A stretch of 64,000 nt of DNA from contig NC_092572.1 of assembly GCF_037975245.1 (NCBI RefSeq), positions 8,075,501 to 8,139,500 on the forward strand. Reading direction: 5' to 3'. The position numbers and the translations under genes were made by a program. Shown here piece by piece: positions 52,540 through 63,858 of the stretch (positions are counted from its first letter, which is position 1; each line of letters opens with the position of its first letter). The DNA comes from Apostichopus japonicus (lineage: Eukaryota; Echinodermata; Holothuroidea; Aspidochirotida; Stichopodidae). The notes under the pieces are model-generated. The model searched no databases and had not been told where the DNA came from. It was given only the letters and a program-made list of their open reading frames with translations.

Positions 52540-52960
52540 AATGGAGGCCGTTAGTTTCCGGATCCGTTAGTTTCCTCCCTTGAAAAACGTTAGCTTCCTC
52601 CTCTAACAACATGGGAGAAAATAACGTTTTTCAGGAGAGCAAAGTAACGTTTCCCATAAGGGAATGCAATAAGGCTTAGTGGCTAGGCCATGTGGAGATT
52701 TAGGTAGTGCTTTGTAGCAAGTGCTTTGCAAAACTTTAGTAATTGCAATTGATGATTTAGGCGATTTTTATGATTATGTGTGAGTGTAGTAAGTAACCTT
52801 TTTTTTAAGTTTCATGCAACAAGCATATTAGTTTCCTAACCTGAATGCCATACTTTACTATCTTGATGTTGGGGAGGAAAGTAACGTATTTAGGAGAGGA
52901 AACTAACATTTTCAGGGGAGGAACTAACAGGTCGGGAAACTGAAACCTAGGGCAACATGC
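52540..52960. repeat. GTTAGTTTCCTCCC-type interior repeat, left set
   Basis: Recurring variants of 'GTTAGTTTCCTCCC' and 'GGAGGAAACTAACG' in both orientations, for example near 52548, 52565, 52585 and 52890-52935. The same words recur at 56945-57340 near the other arm. They may be transposase-related subterminal repeats or hairpins. Confidence 0.55.
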
Positions 52961-53356
52961 AATGTCTGCTGTTCTATAAATGTTATAGTAAAGTGTACAA
53001 CCATTCCATGAAAGTGATATATAGCATGTAGTCATATGTCACCAGTAAATGAGAGCAATACATTTTAGCAGCTGATCCAAAGACACGTTTATAATTTGTA
53101 ACCTTTTGCTACCTTCTTAGCAACCATCTGGTGAGGAAACACCATGGAGGGCTGGCAAAAGTAGAGGACGGAGAGGTTAGCTCAGGTAACACCAGACAAA
53201 GGGACAACCCGGCTAACAGCAGCTTATCTAGGTGGCAGGTAGAAGAACACCAACAGGAGCGAATGGGAAATATAAGGGTACGTTTCAATATGCATAATTG
53301 TGGGATTTGGTGCAAAGTAACAGGTGGTAATTCTTTAAACATTAAACTCAGTGTAC

Positions 53357-54827
53357 AGGAGCGTATCCAGGATTTTCTAACCCGGGGGCGCGAATGACTA
53401 TCTAAGCGGAGCGCCACTATCGGTTGGCGCGCAGCGTACAATAAAATTTCTGGTTTTGACACCCCCAGATCACCGGAAATGGCACATATCGGGCTTGAAA
53501 ATGACCAACTAGATGTTCACTTTTGCCTGAGTAAACCAAGTATTTTCCCAATATTATTTATCCATCCATAACCTTCTTGAAGATTTTCACCAGTCACACA
53601 TCATGTTCGACCTCATCGCATCTCCTGTGGATCATTGCTTTTGTAGGTGATTCTACGTCGCGGCCCACAATACCCGTCAGCCCTACTTTTCAAGGTTTTA
53701 AGCTCATTATTCGTTCAGAATTTGAAAATTCACACTTCTTGTGAAATAAATTCACTTCAAAACACACCAATGTTGCACAAAATTTCATCTATGGACAGCC
53801 AATACAGAAAAACCTCCTTCAACCCCTACAGACCGGTCAAAATTGCACGAGAAGAGGGAAGAATGTGTTAGGAATGTTGGTCAGGGAAATTTCGAAAAAT
53901 CAGACACAGTTAACTTTTTGGTACATGGGCACATATCAGTCTTGGATAATGATGTGGACGCGTGTCTGTTTTCTGATATTATCTAAGCGGAGCGCGACCA
54001 TGGGTTCGCGCGTAGCGTACAAGAAAATTTTGGCAAATATACCTCCCAGATCACCGGAAATAACACTTCTCAGACCCAATGATGCTCCCAAACCTCCTTA
54101 AGTTTTAGATATCATGGGTTAGAAATTTAGTTTGGGGAAATAATGGCCATCTGCAGAAAAAAATCAGGGGACAAATAATCCAAGTATACTTTTGTATACG
54201 ATGGGTCTGGTTTCGTAACTCATCGGGAAGCGATTAGAGGGGTGGGCGTACGGTTGTGGGGCGCTTGTTTTCATGCAGGTGGGAACAATCTCAAGAAGTG
54301 ATGTGTGCGTCCGCCCAACCCCCCCCCCCCCCCCGCCGGCAATGATACACCTTTGGATCCGCTACATGATATTCATAGGAAATGTGCTCAATTCTCAAAT
54401 CGCATGCGAAATTTTTATTTTTTTATTTTAGTTTCATCGTATGAGTTACGGTTCTAGGGGTGGGGTAACGATTAGCATTCACTTCGCGTCGTACAACATT
54501 TTATCTCTGCATGACAGTGTTGCATCGAAGGACATAAATTATGTCTAGTGCGCAGTTTGCATATAGATCCTGGGCTAATACCAAAATGCGTCATGTTTCC
54601 CGACGACTCGGTCGAGTTCAAGACCAGCCACAGTTGCTTTTATAGCACACTTTTATAAGTTCTCTTCTTTTCCCTCCTTTTTCTCTTTCTTATTTTTCTT
54701 TTCCCTTCCTTCCTTCCTCCTCTTTTTTCCCCTCTTTTTCCCTTCTTCTTCTCTTTTTTTTCTCTCCATTTTATCTTACCCGGGGGGGCGCGCGCCCCCA
54801 ACGCCCCCCGCCTGGATACGCGCCTGG
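53357..54827. mobile_element. nested repeat element with CAGG(A)GCGTATCCAGG ends
   Basis: Left end CAGGAGCGTATCCAGG and right end CCTGGATACGCGCCTG are inverted. GTGTA borders both ends, which may be a 5-bp duplication or chance. Within it are a fragment of the CTAAGCGGAGCG repeat (53390-53520), an inverse copy of the 15.0-15.3 kb repeat, a truncated MITE copy (53923-54215), a C-run and an inverted copy of the polypurine repeat (54655-54830). It is nested in the 7-kb element. Confidence 0.5.
53923..54215 (+). mobile_element. CATGGGC-type MITE, truncated copy 3
   Basis: The left part matches 2651-2940 closely (CATGGGCACATATCAGTCTTGGATAATG, CTAAGCGGAGCGCGACC, TACGATGGGTCTGG). It then breaks into unrelated sequence before the right inverted end. 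Confidence 0.65.
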
Positions 54828-55171
54828 TGTAATAACAGAATGGCCAGCTCAATTATAGAATACTAGCAACATAAGTAGCTGGCTAGATTGTGATACTGAA
54901 AATAGTTATTTTACAGTGACATCAATTATCAAAGGGTTATATTTGCTAATCCTCTTTGGAAGCAAAGCACAGTTTGTCTGAAAGCAAGTTTTGAAAAACA
55001 GAGCACTTCGTAGTACTTGGTGTAGTTTTCAAACAATATATTTTAAGTCTATCTTCTTATATCACATGTATATCAAACACCCGAAGCGACACAATCAATC
55101 AGTGCTGTCTATCATCAAAAGCAATGATATTGTAACTTCAACAAAATAAATGATTCTCTTTTTTCTTCACT

Positions 55172-55312
55172 TTTCTTCTTAGGCAATGGTTGGTAATGTA
55201 GATGTTCAACAGCCTCGACGACTGGTAATGCAACTGCTTGAGACCCATCCGGCACTCTTTTTTGATATATGTACACACAACATCTCAAGAAGTAAAAGTT
55301 GCTTGAATTCAA
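55172..55312 (+). CDS. possible transposon-encoded exon (unassigned)
   Basis: After a TTCTTCTTAG acceptor-like site, the + strand reads MVGNVDVQQPRRLVMQLLET and HPALFFDICTHNI. This has the composition of real coding sequence and lies inside the 7-kb element. No donor was fixed, because the following sequence consists of 'TCAAGAAGTGAAAGTTGGTTG' repeats (55280-55700). Product unknown. Confidence 0.3.
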
Positions 55313-55720
55313 ACTTGGTATATGTAGTCTTTATTGTTCCTAATTGATCCTTATTGTTTTTCATCGAGTTCAAAGGTCATTTGAGGTCAACATTTGAAAT
55401 CTGTGTAAAAACAGTATCTCAAAAAGTGTTAGTTGGTTGGACATCCAACTTGCTATGTAGATAGCACTTGGTAAGTAGATGAACCCTATTGTTTTTAATG
55501 GAGGTAAAGGGTCATTTTAGGTCAACAAATGTTCAACTCTTGAAACCTTATAAACAATATCAAGAAGTGAAAGTTGGTTGAACTTCAAACTTGCTATATA
55601 GGTGGCCCTTGGTGAGTAGGTAATACATTTTGTTAATCATGAAGGTCAGTTTGAGGACAATAGTTTATATTCCAAGAAGTGAAAGTTGGTTTCATAGCAA
55701 ATGTTGATAACACTCGGTGG
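55270..55720 (+). repeat. imperfect tandem repeat, unit ~120 bp
   Basis: The words 'TCAAGAAGTGAAAGTTG(G/C)TT', 'AACTTCAAACTTG(C/G)TAT' and 'CCTTGGTGAGTAG' recur four or five times in the same order, with divergence. Non-coding interior of the 7-kb element. Confidence 0.6.
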
Positions 55721-56634
55721 GTAGATAATCCCATTGTCATGCTTACGGCCATTAGTGATAATGCCATATCTCAAGAAGAGAAGTTGGTTTACTGTTACAT
55801 TTTAATAAGTAGTCCTTGGAGAGTATTTGATTGCAATTGTTTTCCATAGGTCAAAGTTATCTTGGGTCAAAGATAGCCTCTATTTCCTTGACTTTATCAT
55901 TCACTTGTAATTCAGTTCTGTATTTCTTGATCAGTTGTATTCCTTGCCAAATATAGACTTGTTTCCACTATGATCTAAGATAAGTAAGATTTTAGACATG
56001 TTATTAATATTACATTTTCTTTTTTTGAAAGACGTAATCATGGTTTTCTCTAGTTGTCTGTGTTCTTTGACTTAACCGTTCAGAGCTTTGAATGAACACA
56101 CAGTTTCTTTCACTGCTGTTCTTACTTCAATCTACAAAATCTTCCAATTTAATGTGCTAATTTATTCTGAAACATGGACATTAATAAGCTTCAATACACA
56201 TAACAAGTTCAATTAACTGCTCCTTTTTTATTGATGAATGTGCTTAGATTAAGTCTGCTGATCTTTACAACAACAAAAATTTAAAACAAGGAATAGTTCT
56301 TCGAGTCCAAATCTGATTCCAAACTAGTACATGCATTATGTTTTATATCAATTGGCATGACTGATGACTTTGAGAAAGAAGCCCCCCCCCCACCCCTACT
56401 TCTTTTTAAATTACTGCAAAGTTGTAGGAGACATGCAGGTTTCAATCACTCGAACCTACCCCCCACCCCCAAATAATGTTATTTGCTGAAGCGAGGAAGA
56501 TTTATAGATTTGACTTATTACAAAGTAGAACTAGGCCCCATCCTGCTCTGATGGCTTGCAACAAGCTGTGCAACATTTCCATCCCCCCCCCCCCACCAAA
56601 AAAAAAATGATATCACTTGCTGATGCAAGGAAGA

Positions 56635-56919
56635 CTAATAGATTAGACTCATTACAAAGTAGAGCTTGGTCCCATCCTGCTCTGATGACTTGCAAGATGC
56701 TATAAAAGAAGCTGATGGAGGTTGGCTCGGGCGAATTGTACCAGAGATGTGCCTTGGGTCATCCTCGGCAAGAACAACACCTCCTAGTTTAGAATTGACA
56801 TCATCAAGCCTCCGTCTAAATATGTCCTTCATCAGTTGCGGAATGTGCTTGTTACTATTCTTTTCCATAACAGGAACACATGTCCATCTGCCTGCAGACT
56901 TTGAAAATTTCTTGTAAAC
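56635..56919 (-). CDS. possible transposon-encoded C-terminal exon
   Basis: On the - strand, after a CTTTCAG acceptor, a frame reads VYKKFSKSAGRWTCVPVMEK, NSNKHIPQLMKDIFRRRLDD, VNSKLGGVVLAEDDPRHISG and TIRPSQPPSASF, to a stop at 56635. It looks like the C-terminal part of a transposase or an associated protein, but I cannot name the family with certainty. It is the best coding candidate inside the 7-kb element. Confidence 0.4.
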   Translation of the reverse strand, partial: VYKKFSKSAGRWTCVPVMEKNSNKHIPQLMKDIFRRRLDDVNSKLGGVVLAEDDPRHISGTIRPSQPPSASFIASCKSSEQDGTKLYFVMSLIY

Positions 56920-57587
56920 CTGAAAGTAGAATCACAAAAATAAACTATCAGGGAGGAAAGTAATGTTTCTCAGGGGAGGAATTCAAGCAAGAAGACATTT
57001 GGCTAGGCTACGTGGAAAGAGTTAGGTACTGAAGTAACTGTAATTTTAGATTTAGGAGAGAAAATAACGATTTCAATGAAAGAAACACTTTTCAAGGGAG
57101 CCAAATTGGCTAGGCTGTATGGGAAGAGATATTTGTAGTAAAGGTAGAAAGGAAAAGAAATTCCTACAGTTATTGCACTTAGGACCTAGGCCTACTAAAT
57201 GTATTCTTTCCACATAGCCTAGCCAATATGCTTTCATCAACTTCCTCCCTGCAAAAATGATAATTTCCTCCCCATGATTTAGGAGGTAAGAAACGTTTTT
57301 AGGGGAGGAAACTAACGTTATTTAGGGCAGGAAACTAACGGGAACCGCATGAACATAGGCCTCATGATTTAGGCTACAGCATACGAAATCACTGCCATCA
57401 TTCATAGCCCATGCCTTGTAAAGTCTAGTGTAAAGTATCTATGCGTGAACGTTAGTTAGCACTGTATCAAGAGCATAGACTTGTTGCAATTTGATAAGAC
57501 TATGACTGTGAAGAAAGAGTAAGAAAAGTAAGAGCGTTTAGCCTTACTGGCCTTGTTAGTGCTAGTAAATAGTAGGCTAAGTACCCT

Positions 57588-57672
57588 ATACTAGTACTAC
57601 AGACTTAGTATAGGCCCTACTACTGGCCTAGGCTACAGACTTAGTATAGGCCCTACTACTGGCCTAGGCTAA
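57588..57672 (+). repeat. two tandem ~41-bp copies, TAGTATAGGCCCTACTACTGG
   Basis: 'ACAGACTTAGTATAGGCCCT' and 'ACTACTGGCCTAGGCTA' occur twice back to back within the 7-kb element near its right arm. Confidence 0.8.
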
Positions 57673-58365
57673 ACTAAACACTGTAGTAATAATAGTGGAG
57701 GCAGAGGTTCGTTCTCAGTTTCTCTCATCGATAATGAGAAGTAACGTTAAATCATGTAAACAAAAAAATGTAACGTTTTTCTGTAGAATCTTGGGAATCC
57801 ATTTCTTATAGCTAGTAGTACTAGTAGTATATTGTTTTATTTTAAAAATCCCGCGTAGGCTAAAGTAAAGCAGGCCTGTACACATACTTAATCTAGGCTA
57901 TCCCTAACATTACATGTATTATTATTTCGAAGAAAGTATATGACTACGTACGTTGCGACTAACCTTCGTACCAAGGAGCAAAATAATAGCGACCCCGTGT
58001 ATTCATCCAATATAAGCACCGCCCCATATATGAATATTCATACGCGTATTCAAACGACAAAAATGGATATTCATACGCCACTTTTTTGTAACTTCCGCTT
58101 TTTCATCATCATCACAAGTTTTCAGTACATGATCGTATATGTTTTGATGTACATCTTACGTTTTTAGTACATCATTGGATGTTTTGATGTACATCTTAGT
58201 TTTTTAGTACATCATCGTATATGTTTTGATGTACATCTTAGTTTTTTAGTACATCATCGTATATGTTTAGTACATGATCGTAAGTTTTTAGTACATGAAC
58301 GTATAAAAATAGATCATCATAAACATCATCATATATTGTGGTCCTTTTCGCGTTCCATACAAAGC

Positions 58366-58802
58366 CTGATTTATGTTCAGACTCTCTGCGAGTTATGTTC
58401 TATAAGTTGTTGGTTTGATACTATTGGACTGTTGAATTATATTATATATATATCACTAAATATGAAAAGGATACTTCACATGCTTAAACTCCAGTTTGGA
58501 TTTTGTAATAGTTTAAATATTATTAACAATTATTTATTCTTAATAGCAAATGTTGCTATAGAAACCATTTTATGTTTGGAACAAAATCACGCTGGAAATA
58601 CATTACGATGCATCAGCTTAATTATTTGAACACATACTGACATTTGATATATAAATGCACAATGCAATTTTACATTATCCGTAATATTTTGTTGAATTTC
58701 AGGTACGCAATTATGACGTCCTGCTTGAAGGTGGATCCTGCAGATCGAATTAGCCTTACATCGTTGACGACGAAACTATTTCAGCTAATAGAAAATATTT
58801 AG
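58366..58802 (+). pseudogene. locus 2 kinase helix G right half and last exon
   Basis: After the duplicated CAAAGC, the exon continues PDLCSDSL and ends at a GC donor (TCTCT|GCGAGT). The final exon 58703-58802 begins after TTTCAG and reads YAIMTSCLKVDPADRISLTS, LTTKLFQLIENI and TAG. It corresponds to YGIMQSSWSNRKRERPNFS of locus 1; the conserved DRP motif is DRI. Confidence 0.83.
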
Positions 58803-58809
58803 TGAAAGT

Positions 58810-61080
58810 TATAAGTACAATCTACCGTTCCAAAATTCAAGGCGCTAATGACATAAATACTTTTTGGGGGGATGGGACCACAGCTGATAAAACGATGAGA
58901 TGAACAGAATATATGGGACCCGATGAAATGGATTATTCGTTGGAAAGTGTTTTGGTAATATCAGTTCTCTGTTTTTTTTTTTACATCAGTTTAGTCGTGG
59001 TCATGTACAAATGAGGTTACTTTGTTGCTGTAAGATGTATTCTCTGTCTTCACGTTTCCTTGTTCATTACCAGCATTTTAATACATATTGAGGTAGATTT
59101 CATTCTTTTATATTTATTTCTTAAGCTTAGCATAAGACTATATGTCAGAATATATGCCAAACTACTGCAACGCGGTCTCAAAGTGGTCGAGAACAACAAG
59201 GCTATAAAAAACTACATACAAATAGTTTATACTTGTCATTTGATATGACCTGAAGTTGCAATAATCTGCTTGTATCAAGTCGTTTGTACCTGTTATAAAA
59301 AGTTAACACATGCGCAGTTACCTGATTGTGTCATAAAAACGTATGAGATGGAATAATTGTAGTATTACCTCAATTTAATCTATCGATAAACAAACACTTC
59401 GACTAATCTGAAACATTTTTTTAAACAGTACATGCACAAAACAATAATTCTGAAAAAAGAAACTGTACAAATGGAAATATTGTATTTACCTTAAAAACAT
59501 GTTTAACTGCAAACAATTGTCTATAATACAAAAGCTTTAACACTGTGACGTATATTGATGATGCCGATCTTCTTTAACATATTCTCAGACAGAGAGGGAA
59601 TTAAAACAAGAACACAAACTATGCAATTGTAAATGGACACTTTTATAACCGTTCTCACCCACTTTATTAGTAAACTTTTACGTTGAATCTATTTTGATAT
59701 GTAAAACGCTTCTGTTCTTCATATTTATATCTTCTGTTGCGAGTGTAGTTTTGCACTTTTCCGTTATTTGGATAAATGCAAGTTATTTACGGTCTCCTAA
59801 GTTCCTAGACGGTATTTTTTATTAGTTTATTCTTCTCGTAATATTGATGCATATTACAATAGCTACAGATGTAGAATTGAACAAGGCAGTTTAAAAAGAA
59901 GTTAAGCAAAATGAAGACAATATTTTACTTTTTATCATGTTATCAACTCGATTGGATGAATATTAAATAGGACATGGAGATTGAAGTTATTCGATATTTA
60001 CAATATTGATAGAATAACATGTTAAAAACACACAGTTTACATTATTCACTATAATGCGTATCATAAAAAATCACTTTCGTGAATTTTTCAAAGTTCTCGC
60101 ACTATTTGTTACTAACACAAACTATAACTGTTGTAAGCTGTGATAAAGATGAAGATTAATTTTATTAATACATTTTATTTATCTTTCTTTCAATAAAGAA
60201 CTTAGCTGTTGTTATTTTGGTTAACATGTGATAAAAAAATTGTTTGTTGATACATTAACAAAAATTATTGAGCTATGAGCAATGTGTATCGGTCAATAAT
60301 GTAGGTTTGGTGATTAATGAGTAGTTGACTTCCATTACATAATTGTTACGTCATATATATGCTTTAAATATTATTCTATTATGACTCTTTGATAACATTT
60401 TGAAATTTACCCGGCTTTAAAATATATGTATATCTGCGTGAAGAATTACCAATATGTAACAAGATGAAAGAGATGATACCGGAATATGCAAATATATAGA
60501 CAAAAATTGCCAGGTATTCGTTAAGACGCCTAAAACAACTTCAACCAGCTTTATTAACGGATTGATGGTTGTTTGTTCTCTCGTGATTTGGCAAAGTCTT
60601 TCATAGACTTAAACGGATAAAACGAACTCTTGTCACTTTACCTAAATTTAAAGTCAATCATGGGGGGGGGGGGGGTAGGACGACACGTGCCCCACTTTTT
60701 GAAGGGTGGGGACACAATATCAAATGTCCCACTCCCCCCAGGTATAGTGACTGACTCGTGTAGGCACTAGGATTATCAGACTCATACTGACTCGTGTATC
60801 TCATAAAAGGAGCTCAAATATTGTGCTATGAGATGACTAGTTATTAATGTCTCATTTGCGCACCCCTGCCCCCTCCCACCGTTGGAACAAGAGTAATGGA
60901 CTTCATACCCAATAATGCTCTTTACATGTACGTGTTACATCATGGTTGCATATTGGAGACATCTGTATAACAAGGTGTTCTATTCTTGTGTGTAAACTTT
61001 AAGAATGTTTCCGACCCTGGTTTAGGTTTCAAGTTTATTAATAATAATCCATGCTGATTGATTTCCTTTTAACATTTCAT
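58810..61080. other. no gene recognised; intergenic
   Basis: AT-rich with G- and C-runs (60662-60676). A hydrophobic 62-codon frame at 59060-59248 has no homologue I recognise. No further kinase or tail exon for locus 2 was found. Confidence 0.45.
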
Positions 61081-61154
61081 ATCAGTAGGTTCTAGAAATA
61101 ATACGACGGATCCATCAACAATTTATAAAGTTCATTCGAGTTTGACTTTTGTGT

Positions 61155-61215
61155 AAAAGTAAGTTGGCCTGACGTTTCGATCCTAGCAGGATCTTCTTTA
61201 GAGGCTAAATGACAA
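61155..61215 (-). ncRNA. hammerhead-ribozyme-like motif of the Penelope-like element
   Basis: On the - strand: CTAAAGA-A, then the hairpin GATCC-TGCTA-GGATC (stem II, 61193-61179), then GAAAC and GTC (61178-61171). This is the order CUGANGA / stem II / GAAA / GUC of minimal hammerheads that are known in Penelope-like elements. The first core box deviates by one base (CUAAAGA), so self-cleavage may be lost in this copy. Confidence 0.6.
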
Positions 61216-61529
61216 GTTACAGTAACAGAGGGGACAAAAACACGCACAGAATACAGACAGGTTAATGAGCACGGTGAACACAATGAGATAGATGAAAGGG
61301 GATTATAAGTAGACAAGGGATGGTGAGAAGAAAGCAACAGGGGAAGAGAAGAGATAGGAGATAAACAGTGGAGGGACAAAGAGAAGATTAAAGGCACAGT
61401 GTAGGGAATAAACTGGAGAGGGACAAAGACAGAAAGGTGTGGAGAAAAAAGGAGGGGAAGAGAGCTGTAAGAAGATGAGTGAAAGGGGGGGGGGGAGAAA
61501 GGGAGAAGGAGTAGGGAACAGAGGAAGAG

Positions 61530-62435
61530 TTAGTCATGTCCTTCCTGAATGTTCAGCCCATGGGGTTGAATGGTACGAAGGCGTTGCATCCAGAGCCTAT
61601 CTCTGCTGATTCGTACTAGGTCAGGACGGCTACCTAAGGATTCAATCCCATGTAGGGACATGTCGTTAATGGTATGGTTGGGAAGGCTAAAATGTTCTCC
61701 AACTGGGGTCTCAGACTTCATGGTGTTGACTGTGGATATGTGACCATAGAATCGCTTCTTGAGGGTGGTTTTGGTTTCGCCAAAATACTAGATGCCGCAA
61801 ACTCTACAACAGATCATATAGATGACATTGGTGGTAGTGCAAGTGATGTGACCCTTAGTGTTGTGTGTGAGTTGCATGCTGTGGCTGGTGATGGAATTGG
61901 ATTCGACAATGTGGTGGCTGCAGACGATGCATCTCGAAGTACGATCACATTTGAAAGTACCATGCTGAATGGGTGTGGGGTTAGAAGTTAGAGGTGGAAC
62001 AGCAGCACGCACAAGGTCTCGTAGGTTGCGTGGTCGTCTGTAGGCGATGATGGGTTTTTCAGGGACGGCTCGTTGGAGTCTATCTGAAGTGAGGAGAATG
62101 TTGTGGTTGTTAGAGGTGATTTTCTGAAGGGGAGGAAGATTTGGGTGGAAAGTAACAACCAGGGGCAGCTTGTTGTCGCAATCTCGTCCCTTTTTGTCCT
62201 TCACTGCCAAAGTAAATGAGCTGGAAAAGGAGCGGACTCTCTGAATGGCTTCACGCACCCTTCTGGCACTATGGCCCTTGGCAGTAAGGTGTTTTTCCAA
62301 AGCATTTGTATGGCGAATGAAAGAGGAATTGTTAGAGCAAATGCGACGAAGACGAAGTGCTTGACTGTAGGCAATTCCAGACTTCCAGTGATGGGGATGG
62401 CAGCTTGAAGAATGGAGATACTGGTGTGTGTGTGG
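61530..62435 (-). pseudogene. Penelope-like linker and GIY-YIG endonuclease part
   Basis: After the frame change, SQALRLRRICSNNSSFIRHT and ALEKHLTAKGHSARRVREAI lead into a linker with CDRTSRCIVCSHH (possible zinc-binding Cys/His). The endonuclease follows: VIYMICCRVCGI-stop-YFGETKTTLKKRFYGH ... PVGEHFSLPNH ... GLNIQEGHD and TAA at 61530. The TAG at 61788-61790 sits between the GI and YFG of the GIY-YIG core, where a Gln codon (CAG) would be a one-base change. Family role: nicking the target during retrotransposition. Confidence 0.9.
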
Positions 62436-63858
62436 GCTTGGTGTATAAGTCTGTAGAGAGAGAACCGTGTTCCTTGCGAACAGTCACATCGAGAAAGTTA
62501 ACCTGTTGGTGAGAGTAATCAGAGGTGAATTTGATGGTGCTGTGGAAAGAATTGATGTGATTTATGAAGGTGATCAGGCTATCCTCATCACTGGTCCAAA
62601 CGAAGAAGATGTCATCAATGTAGCGCCACCAGATACGGGGACGGCAGGGAGCCGTACTGAGCATGCGTTCTTCAAGGCTAGACATAAACAGGCATGCAAA
62701 GGAAGGAGCCATCCTGGTTCCCATGGAAGTCCCGTGTCTTTGAAGGTAATGCTTGTCCATGAACGTGAAGTTGTTTTTGGTGAGAACCTGTTGCATGAGA
62801 GCTTTGATGTCAGATATGGGTGGACAAGGGTGGACCTTCTTAGACAGGGCTGCACACGTGGCTGCGATCCCTTCAGCATGGGGGATGTTAGTGTACAGAG
62901 AAGTGACGTCGAAAGTACCGATGATGGCTGTACTGGGGATTTGGTTCTTGATATCTTCAAGTTTCCTGAGGAAATCTGGAGTGTCATGGATATAAGAATT
63001 AATCTGAGGAACAAGAGGTTTGATGAAGTGGTCCACAAACAAGGATATCTTCTCGGTGGGGGACCCATTGCCTGAGATGATAGGCCTACCAGGGTTACCA
63101 GGCTTTTGAATTTTGGGCAGGAGATAAAACCTGGCTGCATTACAGTCTGTGGGAGAAAGGAAAGAAACAGCCTTCTTAGAGATCTGGTTCCGCTGGTACA
63201 TATCAGTGATGGTCTGTTTTATCTGCTGGGAGAAAATAACTGCGGGATCAGAATCAAGAAGAGTGTAAATATCACTGTTGGAGATATGACGCAAAGCTTC
63301 CTTGATGTAATCCTGTCGATCCTGGATGACAACTGCAGAACCTTTGTCGGCTGGCTTAATGATAATGTCACTGCGAGACATCAGTGAGCAGAGTGCTGTA
63401 CGCTCATCTCTTGGAAGTTTGTCGTGTGTTCTGCGGAGAGGAGAGTTTGACTGGTTAGTCTCAGAGCTGACGACTTGTGTGTAGGCTTCTAAAACAGGGA
63501 CTCTGTTCTTAGGAGGCATCCAAGAACTTTTCTTGCAGAAGAGTTCCCGTTCAGTTGGAGGATCATCTAGGAAAAAATCACGAAGGCGAATTCTGCGAAA
63601 GAAATGAGTAACATCTTGGCTCAGTTCCGCTTGGTCAAATGATGGAGGAGTGGGACAGAAGTTAAGTCCTTTGGAGAGAAGCCTAAGGTCTGCACTGGTA
63701 AGAGTAGAAGAAGATAAGTTAACAACTGCAGTTGAGGATGGTGGTTCAGACTCAGGTGGAGTCTGGGGCCTTCTAAAACGGTGGCAAGCGGTACGTTTGC
63801 ATTTTTTCTGAAGGTCATTCATTTTCTTATTTCTTCTTTCTGTGAGTTCAATGTTCTG
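62332..63858 (-). pseudogene. Penelope-like reverse transcriptase part
   Basis: RT landmarks in order, residues counted from the Met at 63822: KPADKGSAVVI (about 155), YLLPKIQKPGNPGRPIISG (about 235), TFDVTSLYTNIPH (about 300), HGTSMGTRMAPSFACLFM (about 363), the catalytic YIDDIFFVW (about 401) and QVNFLDVTV (about 443). This motif set is that of Penelope-like elements, not LINEs or LTR elements. The frame fails after LYTKPTHTPVS at a CA microsatellite and runs to an unrelated end. The true continuation, HQYLHSSSCHPHHWKSGIAY, is in another frame. Upstream of the Met the frame stays open through QNIELTERRNKK to TAG 63859-63861, and beyond it to the window edge. Confidence 0.92.

Larger units (their letters stand above)
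51392..58359. mobile_element. 6,968-bp element with ~370-bp inverted arms and 6-bp target duplication
   Basis: It starts TATGGAACGCGAAAAGGACC and ends with the exact inverse of that, GGTCCTTTTCGCGTTCCATA. It is flanked by a perfect CAAAGC duplication (51386-51391, 58360-58365). The arms (to about 51760 and from about 57945) contain a 21-bp tandem repeat, GATCATGTACTAAAAATATAC or variants, and a GGCGT(C/A)TGCATACGCGTATG-type block. The interior has GTTAGTTTCCTCCC-type repeats near both sides, a nested repeat (53357-54827) and a possible transposon-encoded exon near 56.6-56.9 kb. 6-bp duplications with TAY...RTA tips are, from memory, described for the IS3EU superfamily, and 6 bp is also known for Dada and Polinton. 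Assignment is tentative; the boundaries are firm. Confidence 0.9.
45694..58802 (+). pseudogene. locus 2: Ig-TM receptor with pseudokinase domain, split by a 7-kb transposon
   Basis: Exons: 45694-45969, 46295-46644, 46941-47039, 48070-48152, 48883-49023, 49322-49432, 49604-49794, 49993-50112, 50901-51011, 51317-51391 joined to 58366-58387, 58703-58802. Phases match locus 1 at almost every junction, and five exons have the same length as in locus 1 (276, 99, 111, 120 and 97 bp). The domain order is the same: Ig, Ig, TM, acidic juxtamembrane, degenerate tyrosine kinase. Lesions: TGA 45876-45878 (Ig1), one-base loss in Ig2, TAA 47015-47017 (TM), TAG 49011-49013 (N-lobe), a lost acceptor AG (TG at 51315-51316), and a 6,968-bp insertion in the kinase exon. 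It is certainly a pseudogene. The homologue of locus 1's 28-bp micro-exon was not found, nor a signal-peptide exon. Confidence 0.82.

Noticed and set aside
53357..54827. A hAT assignment for the nested CAGG...CCTG element
   Set aside because: The flanking 8-mers do not match; only GTGTA is shared, so the duplication length and family stay open.
62467..63075. A 202-codon + strand frame opposite the reverse transcriptase
   Set aside because: It is an antisense shadow of the Penelope-like RT, which has a full set of RT motifs on the - strand; the + translation shows no domain.
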